From: Paludisphaera rhizosphaerae
GTDB taxonomy: Bacteria; Planctomycetota; Planctomycetia; Isosphaerales; Isosphaeraceae
Direction of reading: 5' to 3'
NCBI RefSeq assembly: GCF_011065895.1
Contig: NZ_JAALCR010000004.1
Location: 124,001 to 188,000 of the forward strand
DNA length: 64,000 nt
Below, piece by piece: positions 51,526-61,100 of the stretch (position 1 is the first letter of the stretch; each line of letters begins with the position of its first letter). The position numbers were made by a program, and so were the translations under genes. Below the pieces are notes generated by a model. It had not been told where the DNA came from, made no database searches, and saw nothing but the letters and a program-made list of their open reading frames with translations.

Positions 51526-52724
51526 TCGAAGCTCCTGCCCGCCACGGACGGATCGCCGACGAGTCCGCTGCGGTACTCCGCGGTAGGGACATTGTCTGCT
51601 TCAGCCATGACTGGAATGGCGACCCGCTCTCGAAAACGCACCTAATGCGCCTGCTCGCCCGCGACAATCGAGTGCTCTGGGTCAATTCGATCGGCTATCG
51701 GACTCCGACTGTCTCGCGCGCGGACGCCAGCCGCGCCTTTCGCAAGCTGGCCGCCGCCACTCGCCCGATACGAGCGGTCGAGCCGAATCTCTTCGTCCTG
51801 AGTCCGTTGGCTGTGCCGGTCTACGACCGAAAGGCGGTTCGCATACTGAACCGCTACTGGCTTCGGTTCCAGGTCCGCCTCGCGATGCGAAGGCTGGGGT
51901 TCCGGAGGCCGATCAACTGGGTGTTCAACCCAGCGGCCGCAGTCGTTGCCGGCGCTCTAGGCGAGGAAACAATCATCTATCATTGCGTTGACGAGTACTC
52001 CGCCTTCACCGGCGTCTCAGCGGCAGCGATGCTGGAGTTGGAAGCCCACCTGCTGCGGCTTGCTGACCTGGTGGTTGTCTCGGCAGATCGCCTGCTCCAA
52101 TCGAAGGCCCCGTTCAATGCCAGGACGGTCCTGGTACGACACGGCGTGGACTTCGATCACTTTCGCAAGGCCCTCGATCCCGGCATGCAGGTGCCGGCGC
52201 GGATCGCTGGGCTGCCGCGTCCGGTCATTGGCTTCTTCGGCCTGATCGCGGATTGGGTCGACGTCGACCTGATGGCCGAGGTCGCCGCCCGCCATCCCCA
52301 CGGCTCGCTCGTAGTCCTGGGCAAGACGACGACCGACGTCTCGAAACTCAGCCGGCTGCCGAACGTCCATCTGTTGGGGCGGATTCCCTACACCGACCTG
52401 CCCGCTTACTGCAAGGGATTCGACCTCGCCCTGATGCCTTTCCGAATCAACGAACTCACCCTCAATGCCAATCCGCTGAAGGTCCGCGAATACCTGGCCG
52501 CAGGGCTGCCCGTCGTCTCGACGGCGATCCCGGAGGTGGAGGAGCTCGGTTGTTGTAGGATCGGTGTCGGTCGCGAGGGATTTCTTGGCGAGGTCGAGGC
52601 TGCTCTGGCCGACCCCGGGCCGCGCATCGAGCGAAGCGAGCTGATGCGGCACGAGAGTTGGGGCGCCCGGCTCGACGAAATACGCCTCCACCTGGCGACT
52701 TCAGGCACAAGAGGGTCGCTCTAA
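51522..52724 (+). CDS. GT-B glycosyltransferase (TuaH-like)
   Basis: The 400-residue protein has DIVCFSHDWNGDPLSKTHLM (about 23-42) and WVNSIGYRTP near the start. The donor-binding region has LMPFRINELTLNANPLKVREYLAAGLPVVST (about 305-335), as in TuaH and related glycosyltransferases. It lacks the standard E-x7-E spacing of the neighbouring GT4 enzymes. The start at 51522 overlaps the previous stop, and its TAA overlaps the next ATG. Confidence 0.86.
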   Translation: MIEAPARHGRIADESAAVLRGRDIVCFSHDWNGDPLSKTHLMRLLARDNRVLWVNSIGYRTPTVSRADASRAFRKLAAATRPIRAVEPNLFVLSPLAVPVYDRKAVRILNRYWLRFQVRLAMRRLGFRRPINWVFNPAAAVVAGALGEETIIYHCVDEYSAFTGVSAAAMLELEAHLLRLADLVVVSADRLLQSKAPFNARTVLVRHGVDFDHFRKALDPGMQVPARIAGLPRPVIGFFGLIADWVDVDLMAEVAARHPHGSLVVLGKTTTDVSKLSRLPNVHLLGRIPYTDLPAYCKGFDLALMPFRINELTLNANPLKVREYLAAGLPVVSTAIPEVEELGCCRIGVGREGFLGEVEAALADPGPRIERSELMRHESWGARLDEIRLHLATSGTRGSL

Positions 52725-53920
52725 TGGCCGCCGAATGGGTCTTCGCCCTGAGCGCCAGCCTCCTTCTTTACACGTATATCGGTTATCCGCTCCTCATCGG
52801 TGCGATCGCACGGCTCCGCGCTCGTCCGACGAGTCCTGAAGGGACGAATGGCCGTGCAACACCGCCGTGCTCGTTGATCCTCGCGGGCCATAACGAAGAG
52901 GCGACGATCGGCCGGAGGGTTGCCGAACTCGCCGCGCTCGTCGCCGACGCGAACCCCGAGAGTGAGCTGATCGTCGTCTCCGACGGTTCCGATGACAGGA
53001 CGGTCGATCGGGCGAGGGCGTCGGCGGAGAGATCGGGGGTTTCGCACCGTGTGATCGAACTGGCCCGCCGGTCCGGCAAGGCCGAGGCGGTAACGCGAGG
53101 GTTCCTCGCCTCTCGCCATGAGATCGTCGTCTTCGCGGACGCCCGCCAACGATGGGGGGCAGACGCTCTGGTGCGACTCCTGGAGAACTTCGACGACCCT
53201 GAGATCGGCGCCGTCAGCGGAGACCTGATCATCGAGAGCGGGTCGGGGGTCCTCGCCGGGGTCGGGCTCTACTGGCGGTTCGAGAAATGGATCCGTCGGC
53301 AGGAGAGCCGCTTCGGCTCGTCGGTCGGCGTTACGGGGGCAATCTGTGCCGTCCGACGCGGCCTCTTCCGGCCGATACCGCCGGGGACGGTCCTCGACGA
53401 TGTATACTGGCCCCTACTCGTGGCGATGAACGGGGCGCGAGTCGTGCACGACGGCCGTGCGAAGGCGTTCGACCGCCTCCCCGAGCGAACCCGCGACGAG
53501 TTTCGCCGGAAGGTCCGGACCCTCGCGGGCAACTACCAACTCCTGATCCGGCTCCCGGCCGTCCTGCGACCCTGGAGAAATCCGATCTGGCTCCAGTTCG
53601 TCTCGCACAAGCTGCTGCGGTTGGTCGCACCTTGGGCCATGCTGGCTCTGCTCGCCTCAAGCGCGGCGATGACGCACCCGTTTTACCGGGCTGCCCTGTT
53701 GGGGCAGGGAGCCCTCTACCTCCTGGGCCTGGCAGGGTTGTGGACGCCCATCGGCGGCCGGTGGCGCCTTGCCTCGGCGGCGGGGTCCTTCCTGACTCTC
53801 AACGCAGCGGCCTGGGCCGCCTTCTGGGTCTGGGCCTCGGGACACTGCGAATCGGCCTGGGGACGGGTCCACTACGAGAGCCCGCCCCGGGACTGCTCCT
53901 TTCCCAATCTGGGGCGCTAA
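52724..53920 (+). CDS. Processive-type glycosyltransferase family 2 with membrane helices
   Basis: The product of about 398 residues begins with a membrane helix (WVFALSASLLLYTYIGYPLLI). It has a GT-A domain with IVVSDGSDDRT (about 85-95), a DAR metal site in VVFADARQRW (about 129-138), VTGAICAVRR and DDVYWPLLV (about 226-234), then three C-terminal helices. This is the BcsA/IcaA/HasA-like topology, so it may add sugars processively or build a side chain. The start at 52724 shares one base with the preceding TAA. Confidence 0.9.
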   Translation: MAAEWVFALSASLLLYTYIGYPLLIGAIARLRARPTSPEGTNGRATPPCSLILAGHNEEATIGRRVAELAALVADANPESELIVVSDGSDDRTVDRARASAERSGVSHRVIELARRSGKAEAVTRGFLASRHEIVVFADARQRWGADALVRLLENFDDPEIGAVSGDLIIESGSGVLAGVGLYWRFEKWIRRQESRFGSSVGVTGAICAVRRGLFRPIPPGTVLDDVYWPLLVAMNGARVVHDGRAKAFDRLPERTRDEFRRKVRTLAGNYQLLIRLPAVLRPWRNPIWLQFVSHKLLRLVAPWAMLALLASSAAMTHPFYRAALLGQGALYLLGLAGLWTPIGGRWRLASAAGSFLTLNAAAWAAFWVWASGHCESAWGRVHYESPPRDCSFPNLGR

Positions 53921-53985
53921 CCCGGGTGCCGCGTTGATCACACTGAGAGAGGGTGGCACCCCTCGTCGAGCGGGACACGGCGGTC

Positions 53986-55200
53986 ATGAATTCGATCGTT
54001 TTGGTCTCGGTAATGACCGCGGCGGGCATTGCGGCCGTGGCCGCATTCGCGACCTGGATCCTCCGCCGTCGCCACCTGGACCGCTGGCTCGTGACGTATC
54101 TGATTCAAGCTCCTAAGCGGCGGGCTCCCACTTCCAACGAGCCGATCCATCTGCTGCTGTGCATCGCCGATCATTTCGAACCCCGCGGCGGAGGGGTTAC
54201 GCCCGAGGTCGCATGCGAGCGGGTTCGTTGCTGGACGGAATCTTATCAGCATGTCTTCGGATCCTTTCGGGACAGTGACGGCCGCCCCCCCCGGCACACC
54301 TTCTTCTTCCCCTTGGAGGAATACGACCCCGAGCACCTTGATCTCCTGTCGGAACTTTGCCGCGCCGGCTACGGCGAGATCGAGGTGCACTTGCACCACG
54401 ACGGGGAGACCGCCGCCAGCCTGCGACGGCGGCTCCTGGACTTCAAGAAGACCCTGGCCGACCGCCATGGCCTCCTGGCGAGAGACCGCGACACGGGGGC
54501 CCTCGCCTACGGCTTCATCCATGGCAACTGGGCGTTGGACAATGCCCGTCCCGACGGCCGCTGGTGCGGCGTAAACAATGAGCTCGACATTCTCCGGGAG
54601 ACGGGCTGCTACGCCGACTTCACCTTGCCGTCGGCCCCGCATCCGACCCAAACGCGCAAGATCAATAGCATTTACTACGCGGTCGATGATCCCCACCGCC
54701 CCAAATCGCACGACTCCGGGCGGGACGTCGGCCAGGGAGGTCCCCCTCGCGGCGCCCTGCTCCTGATCCAGGGCCCCCTGCTTCTCGATTGGGGACGTCG
54801 CAAGTGGGGGCTCCTCCCTCGTATTGAGAACGGCTGCATCCAGGCCAGCCAGCCACCCGATGCCCGCCGCGTCGACCTCTGGCTGCGAGCCCGCGTCCAG
54901 GTGCCGACCCGCCCCGACTGGTTCTTCGTCAAGCTCCACACGCATGGCGCGACGGAGGAGAACCGGCGAGTCCTGCTCGGCCCGCCGACGGTCGAATTCC
55001 ACCGCGACCTTGAACGTCGAACTCGCCGCGACCCGAATTTCCACTTCCACTATGTGACCGCCCGCGAGTTGTACAACCTCATCCGGGCCGCGGAATCAGG
55101 CTGGAGCGGCTCGGTCGCCGAGGCCCTCGACTACCATCTGACCTGGGACGCCGGCCGAGCCGCAGCGGGCAGGTCCGACGGCACGCTCGCCGCCCTCTGA
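53986..55200 (+). CDS. Membrane-anchored protein with polysaccharide-deacetylase-like barrel
   Basis: The product of about 404 residues has an N-terminal membrane helix (about 3-28) and then a domain with LLLCIADHFEPRGGG (about 56-70), HTFFFPLEEYDPEHL (about 102-116) and EIEVHLHHDGET (about 131-142). These features recall the metal-binding Asp and His motifs of NodB-type deacetylases, but the motifs are not canonical. Later parts (GFIHGNWALDN, KLHTHGA) have more histidines. If active it would remove N-acetyl groups from the EPS. A GTG at 53953 is an alternative start. Function is therefore tentative. Confidence 0.6.
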   Translation: MNSIVLVSVMTAAGIAAVAAFATWILRRRHLDRWLVTYLIQAPKRRAPTSNEPIHLLLCIADHFEPRGGGVTPEVACERVRCWTESYQHVFGSFRDSDGRPPRHTFFFPLEEYDPEHLDLLSELCRAGYGEIEVHLHHDGETAASLRRRLLDFKKTLADRHGLLARDRDTGALAYGFIHGNWALDNARPDGRWCGVNNELDILRETGCYADFTLPSAPHPTQTRKINSIYYAVDDPHRPKSHDSGRDVGQGGPPRGALLLIQGPLLLDWGRRKWGLLPRIENGCIQASQPPDARRVDLWLRARVQVPTRPDWFFVKLHTHGATEENRRVLLGPPTVEFHRDLERRTRRDPNFHFHYVTARELYNLIRAAESGWSGSVAEALDYHLTWDAGRAAAGRSDGTLAAL

Positions 55201-55241
55201 AGCAGCCAACCCGACCCGTTCGATACGTCCTCTCGGGAGGC

Positions 55242-56648
55242 ATGGCCTTGTACCGAACCGAACAATTCTTGGGCCCGCTCAACAGCAGCGACGAGGCGAT
55301 CTCGGACGTGCCGCCGGCAGCCGACTGGGGCCTTTGCCAGGAGCTTCGCGACCGGATCGAGGCGAAGTCGGCCCTCGTGGGCATCATCGGCCTGGGGTAC
55401 GTCGGCCTACCGCTGGCCCGAGCGTTTTCAAACGGCGGCTTTCGGGTCCTCGGGTTCGACAGCGACCCGACCAAGGTGGTCCGACTCCGACGCGGCGAGA
55501 GCTACATCGGCCACATCCCGGATGCCACAGTCCAGGAGATGCAGGCCCGTCAGTTCAACGCGACCGACTCCTTGTTCCGCCTCGACGAGCCGGACGCCAT
55601 CATCATCTGCGTCCCCACCCCGCTGACCGCCGCCCGCGAGCCCGATCTCTCCTACGTCGTCCAGTCGGCTCGCGCGATCGTCGATCGGCTCCGGCCGGGC
55701 CAACTCGTGGTCCTGGAGAGCACCACGTATCCGGGGACGACGCGCCAGGTCGTCCTGCCGATTCTCGAGAGCGGCAGCCTGCGGGTCGGCCGCGACTACT
55801 TCCTGGCCTATAGCCCCGAGCGAGAGGACCCGGGTAATCCCACCTACACCGGAGCCGCAATCCCAAAGGTCGTCGGCGGGATCGATTCCGCAGGGCTCAC
55901 GCTGGCCTCGGCCCTTTACGAGCGAGCCATGACCGCGGTCGTACCTGTCTCGACCTGCGAGGTTGCCGAAGCGTGCAAGATCTTGGAGAACACCTATCGC
56001 GCCGTGAACATCGCCCTGGTCAATGAGCTGAAGGTCCTTTACGACCGGATGGGGATCGACGTCTGGGAGGTGATCGACGCGGCGAGGACCAAGCCCTTCG
56101 GCTTCCAGGCGTTCTATCCGGGGCCTGGATTGGGTGGGCACTGTATCCCGATCGACCCGTTCTATCTGGCCTGGGTCGCTCGCAAGTACGGCCTGTCCAC
56201 ACGATTCATCGAGCTGGCCGGCGAGGTCAACACGGCCATGCCCGATTTCGTCGTCTCGAAGATCTCCGAGGCGCTGAACGATCGCGGCAAGCCGATCAAG
56301 GGCAGCCGGATCACCCTGCTGGGAATGGCCTACAAGAAGGACGTGGACGACCCCCGCGAGTCGCCCGGCTTCGAACTGATGGGCCAACTCCTACGACGGG
56401 GGACCGTGGTCCATTACAACGACCCGTACATTCCCACGCTGCCGCAGACGCGTCGCCTCGGCCATCTCCCGATGGCCAGCCAGGAGTTGAGCCCCGAGTA
56501 CCTTCGCGACCAGGACTGCCTCGTCATCGTCACCGACCACTCGGCCTACGACTGGGCCTGGATTGCCGCGCACGCCCCGCTGATCGTCGACACCCGCGAC
56601 GCCATGCGGGGCGTCGCCGTTGCGCCGGGCCATGTCATCCGCGCTTGA
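55242..56648 (+). CDS. Nucleotide sugar dehydrogenase (UDP-ManNAc/UDP-GlcNAc dehydrogenase type)
   Basis: The 468-residue protein has the NAD-binding GIIGLGYVGLPLARAF (about 48-63), VPTPLTAAREPDLSYV (about 125-140) and the catalytic cysteine in GPGLGGHCIPIDPFYLAW (about 297-314). The pattern SPEREDPGNP is typical of the WecC/VipA/WbpA group rather than UDP-glucose dehydrogenase. It would oxidise UDP-ManNAc (from the epimerase at 37349) or UDP-GlcNAc to the uronate. GGGAGG precedes the ATG at 55242. It is the last gene of the contiguous EPS locus. Confidence 0.92.
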   Translation: MALYRTEQFLGPLNSSDEAISDVPPAADWGLCQELRDRIEAKSALVGIIGLGYVGLPLARAFSNGGFRVLGFDSDPTKVVRLRRGESYIGHIPDATVQEMQARQFNATDSLFRLDEPDAIIICVPTPLTAAREPDLSYVVQSARAIVDRLRPGQLVVLESTTYPGTTRQVVLPILESGSLRVGRDYFLAYSPEREDPGNPTYTGAAIPKVVGGIDSAGLTLASALYERAMTAVVPVSTCEVAEACKILENTYRAVNIALVNELKVLYDRMGIDVWEVIDAARTKPFGFQAFYPGPGLGGHCIPIDPFYLAWVARKYGLSTRFIELAGEVNTAMPDFVVSKISEALNDRGKPIKGSRITLLGMAYKKDVDDPRESPGFELMGQLLRRGTVVHYNDPYIPTLPQTRRLGHLPMASQELSPEYLRDQDCLVIVTDHSAYDWAWIAAHAPLIVDTRDAMRGVAVAPGHVIRA

Positions 56649-57079
56649 GGGGGCCACCCGCGGAGCCCCTTCGCCATAGAGTCCCCGGCCAAGGTTCTGT
56701 CGTCGACGTTCCAACGGCTCGTCAGGTGTCGATGGGCCCCTCCAGATAGTAGGCCTCCCCGTTATGAACGTCGGTTCGCTTCCTCGGCCAGCCGGGAGAA
56801 AGGAGGGATCGACCAGAATCGCAATGGCCGTCGAACGCGGCTGACCGGGCTGCGTCGCCTGACGGATCAGTGAGAGGACGTGGTATGCGACGGACGTCGC
56901 TGACCAAGGCCTCGTCCGGTCCCGAACACGACTCGGCAGGCTCATCATCTTGCCAAGCACACCCGCGAATCCGCCTGTCTGAGGAGACGCGTTCGGAGCC
57001 GTTCCGGAAACCAACCCTCTGCGGCTCGCACCCCGCGGAGGCCATCGACCTAACGGGTGCAGAATTAGGAGAGTGAATC
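56649..57079. other. 431 bases between EPS locus and PEP-CTERM gene
   Basis: No credible gene is seen; short frames on both strands have no domains and random-looking composition. The region must hold the promoter of the PEP-CTERM gene. TTAGGAGAG just before 57080 is its ribosome-binding site. I searched by eye for a -24/-12 type sigma-54 site, common before PEP-CTERM genes in proteobacteria, and did not find a good one. Confidence 0.4.
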
Positions 57080-57847
57080 ATGCTTCGCGGACCGACTCGG
57101 ATCAGCAAGCGACTGCTCTTACTAACAACCCTGTCCGCGGCGTGCCTGCTCGGCTCGCCTCGGGCCGCCCACGCCGTCCCCGTGCTGCAGCTTGCACTGG
57201 TTGAAGATTCGGCGAGCACGCCGGTATTGATCAATTACGTGGGCCCCTCGGGAGGCTTCGGCCCCGGCGGCGCTGTAACGTTCTCTGGAGTCTACGGAGA
57301 CTTCACAGTGACAATCTATGGCGGGTCGTCAACCAACTCCGCCAGCCTGAGCAACCTCCTCTCTTCCACGGTGAGTGTCGTTAACAACAGTGTCGGAGAG
57401 CACACGCTCTACCTCTGGGTCTCCCAGACAGACTACACCCTGCCGGTGGGGCCGATGCTGTTCGGCGAGGCCGGGACGGGGGGCAGCATAACCTCCGGCA
57501 CCCTCGGCATGATGGGTATCTACCAGGCGTGGGCAGACTTCGGCAACACCCTCTTCGGGACGACCCCTTTTCCAGGCGGCGTCACGACCGGCCTTCAAAA
57601 TGGAACCCAGTCCGGCAGCACGTTCGATTCGGGTTCAGCTTCCGGCGTGTTCACGCGCCCGGTGACGCCGTTCTCCTTGACGAGCCTCACCATCCTCAAG
57701 ATGAGCGGGGGCGGCATTGTGAATTTCGCCGATCACATCCTCGTGACGGGGGTTGCTCCTGAGCCTACGACGATGGCCTCGGCACTCATCGGCCTCGGGC
57801 TCGCCGGCGGCCTGGCGCAACTGCGTCGCCGACGCGTCACCGTCTGA
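57080..57847 (+). CDS. PEP-CTERM sorting-domain protein
   Basis: The 255-residue protein has a signal peptide (basic start, LLLLTTLSAACLLG, cleavage near AHA at about 34). A Gly/Ser/Thr-rich secreted domain of unknown function follows. The C-terminal sorting signal has PEP at about 230 in VAPEPTTMASALIGLGLAGGLA, then a basic RRRR tail. This is the tripartite PEP-CTERM layout recognised by exosortases. It is the only such protein in the window and lies close to the exosortase locus, so it is a probable substrate. Confidence 0.9.
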   Translation: MLRGPTRISKRLLLLTTLSAACLLGSPRAAHAVPVLQLALVEDSASTPVLINYVGPSGGFGPGGAVTFSGVYGDFTVTIYGGSSTNSASLSNLLSSTVSVVNNSVGEHTLYLWVSQTDYTLPVGPMLFGEAGTGGSITSGTLGMMGIYQAWADFGNTLFGTTPFPGGVTTGLQNGTQSGSTFDSGSASGVFTRPVTPFSLTSLTILKMSGGGIVNFADHILVTGVAPEPTTMASALIGLGLAGGLAQLRRRRVTV

Positions 57848-58107
57848 AAGCGACGCGAATCGGCGACCACGCAAACAGATGTCCTCGAGCGGGGAGGCCG
57901 ACGAGCCTCCCTGCGCCCTTTTCCGACGGTTCGCCGCCACGGCCCGCCGCGGCGTCGCGAGACTTCATGCGACCGGTCGAGACCGGCCCGCACACCACCC
58001 ATCCCGGCGGAGATGATTGAGACGGCCGCCCAGGCCGACCGGCGACCCAGTCCCAGGCGGCTCGACCCCGAGCGACCATACCTTGCAAGGCAGGCGGCGG
58101 ACCTCCG

Positions 58108-61100
58108 ATGCAACGAAAACTCAACGTGCGGTTTCTCGGGTTCCTGATCGGCCTCTTCGTCCTTTCCGGCGTGGGCGTTCACACGCTGCACGGCCACCAA
58201 CTACGCCGCTCTGCCGGCGGCCTGCTGCAGCAGGCCGCCGAAGCCGAGTCCGAAAATGATCTCCCCAAGGCTGTGGACCACCTCGAGCGTTACCTGGGGA
58301 TCCGGCCCGACGACTCCGATGCGCTCGCCCGGTACGCTCTGCTCCGCGAGCAGTTGGCGACCACCACCGCCAACCGCAAACGGCTGCTTCCGGTCCTGGA
58401 GCGGGCCCAGATCCACAATCCGGGTCGTTCCGACCTTCGGCTCCGGATCGCGCGGATCGACATCGAGCTCGGCGATCTGGCCGCCGCGCGAGAACACTTG
58501 ACGGTGCTGCCGAAGACGGGCGAGACGGAGCAGCTCCTCGGCGAATGCGAGGAAGGCATCGGCCACCACGAGGCGGCGGCGGCCTGGTACGCAAAGGCGC
58601 GGGGCCACGCGCCGGCGCAGATCGAGAGCTATGTGCGCCTTGCGAACTTGCTGCGTCGCCGCCTCAAAGATCCGGACGGTGCCGACAGGATCATGGACGC
58701 CCGAGCTGACGCAGGGGGCCTTGTCGCGACCAACCCGAAGTCCTTCCGGGCCTATCTGGAACGGGCACGCTACCGCCAGGAATACGGGCTGGCCGGCGGC
58801 GACGAGGACGTTCGGCGTGCCGCGGACCTGGCACCCGACGAGGCGGACGTCCTTTTTGCGGGGGCCGAGCGGGCGCTGGCCCGCGGCGAGCACGAAGCGG
58901 CCCGCGCCGCATTTGATCGCCTCGCCCGTCTCCACCCGCAGGATCATCGCCCGTATCAGGGCCTTGCCGATCTGGAGTTGTCGGCCCACAAGCCCGACGA
59001 GGCCGTGCGCTGGCTGCAGAAGGGGATCGAGGCTCTGCCGGGAGTCGCGGACCTTCGCTGGCGGCTCGCGGAGGTGCTCGTCCAGACCGGACGGGGAGAT
59101 GAAGCGGGCCGGATCGTCGGCCGGCTGGCCGAAGAGGGCTACCCGGTGGAGATGGTCGACTACCTCCAGGCCCGCCTTGACGTTGGGCGAAACCACTGGG
59201 TTGAGGCGGCTCGGCGCCTCGAAGAGGTCGTCCAGAGACTTGCGACGCACGAGGTGCTCGTCCCCAAGGACCAGCGTGCGTTTAGCAGGCAAGTCCAGCT
59301 CCTGCTCGGCCGCTGCTACGAGCGGATCGGCGACCAGGAGAGGCTCTACGACGCCTACCGGAAGGCGCTCGACCTCGATCCCGGCACCTACGATCCTCTC
59401 GAGCTCACAATCAGGTGGAGCCTGGCCGCCGCCCTGACTTCCCTGGACAGGATCGACGAGGCCCTGACCGAATATGAGCGGATACTGCCGCGTGCCCCCG
59501 AAGCCCGTTCGATCATGGCGAGGCTCGCGATCGTGCGAAACCTGCGCCTCGCGCCAGAGAAGCGGAATTGGGGCGACGTGGACCGGCTGATCGACGGCCT
59601 GGGGACGGCCCCGACGATCGTCGCCAAGGGGGCGCTGTTAAGGGCCGAGGTCGCTCTCGCCCGGGGAGAGGCGGCACGGGCTCGCGAACTGCTCGTCGCG
59701 GCGAAGGAGAGTCATCCCGACGAAGCTGAATTGTGGACTACCCTGGCCGACCTGACCGGCCGCCAAAACCGACCTGACGAGGCGCTCGAGCTCCTTGATG
59801 AGGCGCGGCGTCGCTTCGGCGACACGGTCGAGATCCGGCTGGCGACGGCGCGATCCTGGGCCCTTCGCTCAGGGCCTGAGGCCCGCGAAGCCCTAGCCCG
59901 GCTGGCCGATGGCGTCGACCGTTTCGGTGAGGAAGCCGGGACGCTCCTGGCGGGGCTGGCCTCGGTCCACCTGCAGGCCGGCGACACGGCGGCTGCTCGC
60001 CGGCTCTGGACAGAGGTGGCCCGTCGACGGTCGTACGACCTAGGTAGCCGCCTGATCCTCTTCGACCTGGCCACCCGAGACCGCGACGCCGCCGCGATGG
60101 GTGGTCTGATCGACGAACTCCGGAGGATCGAAGGAGACGGGGGCGTCCACTGGCGCCTTGCCGAAGCACTTCGCCTCATCGCCCTTGTCGAAACTCATCA
60201 AGACGAGGCCGAGTCGACCCTCCGGGCTCGCACGCTGCTGGCTGAGGTCGCCGTCGTTCGGCCGAACTGGTCTGGAGCCGCACTGGCCCAGGCCCGGCTC
60301 GATGAGCTGCGAGGCGACGCCGACCTGGCCGCCAAGGGGTACCTCAAGGCGATCGAGTTGGGCGACCGCAGACCGGACTCGATCCGACGGGCAGTCCAAC
60401 TGCTGATGAGCCGCCAACGCTACGTCGAAGCGGCTCAGTTGCTCCAGCAGGCGCAGGGCCAGACCCCGCTCTCGGGCGACCTCCAACGATTGGCTGCCGA
60501 CGTCGCGCTCCGGGGTCACGAAGATCGACGAGCCCTCGACATGGCCCGGAAGGTCGTCGCTGAGGGCTCCAAGGACTACCGCGATTACTTGTGGCTTGGC
60601 CAGACGGTCGAGGCGATCGGCCGCCGCGCGGCGGCCGAGGGACGGGCCGATGAGGCGAAGGCCCGGATGACTGAAGCCGAGCGAGCCTTGCGACGCGCTG
60701 CGGCTCTGGCTCCAGAGGTGCCGGAGCCCCGAGTCGCTCTGGTGCAATTGCTGGTTGCCGACCGGCGGCGCGATGAGGCTGAAGCCGCCATCCGAGAGGT
60801 CCAGTCCAAGCTCGCGGCGAGCGCCCCCCTGGCCCTCGGCTGGTGCTACGAGACGGTCGGACGCCCCGACCAGGCGTTCGAGACCTACCAGGCGGCCCTT
60901 GCCGCGAGACCCAAAGACCCTACGACAATCCAGGGACTCGCTTCCTACTATCTACGCACGGGTCGGCCGGCTGAGGCTGAAAAACACCTCGAAAACCTCG
61001 TCCAACTCGGCGAGCGGGCCCCCGAGCAGTCGGGCTGGGCCCGTCGGACCCTCGCGATCTTGCTCGCGGCGGGAGGCACGCACCGGCAGGCGATCCAGGC

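Noticed and set aside
56722-57234. 170-codon minus-strand frame before the PEP-CTERM gene
   Set aside because: It overlaps the start and signal peptide of the PEP-CTERM gene in antisense and has no motif.
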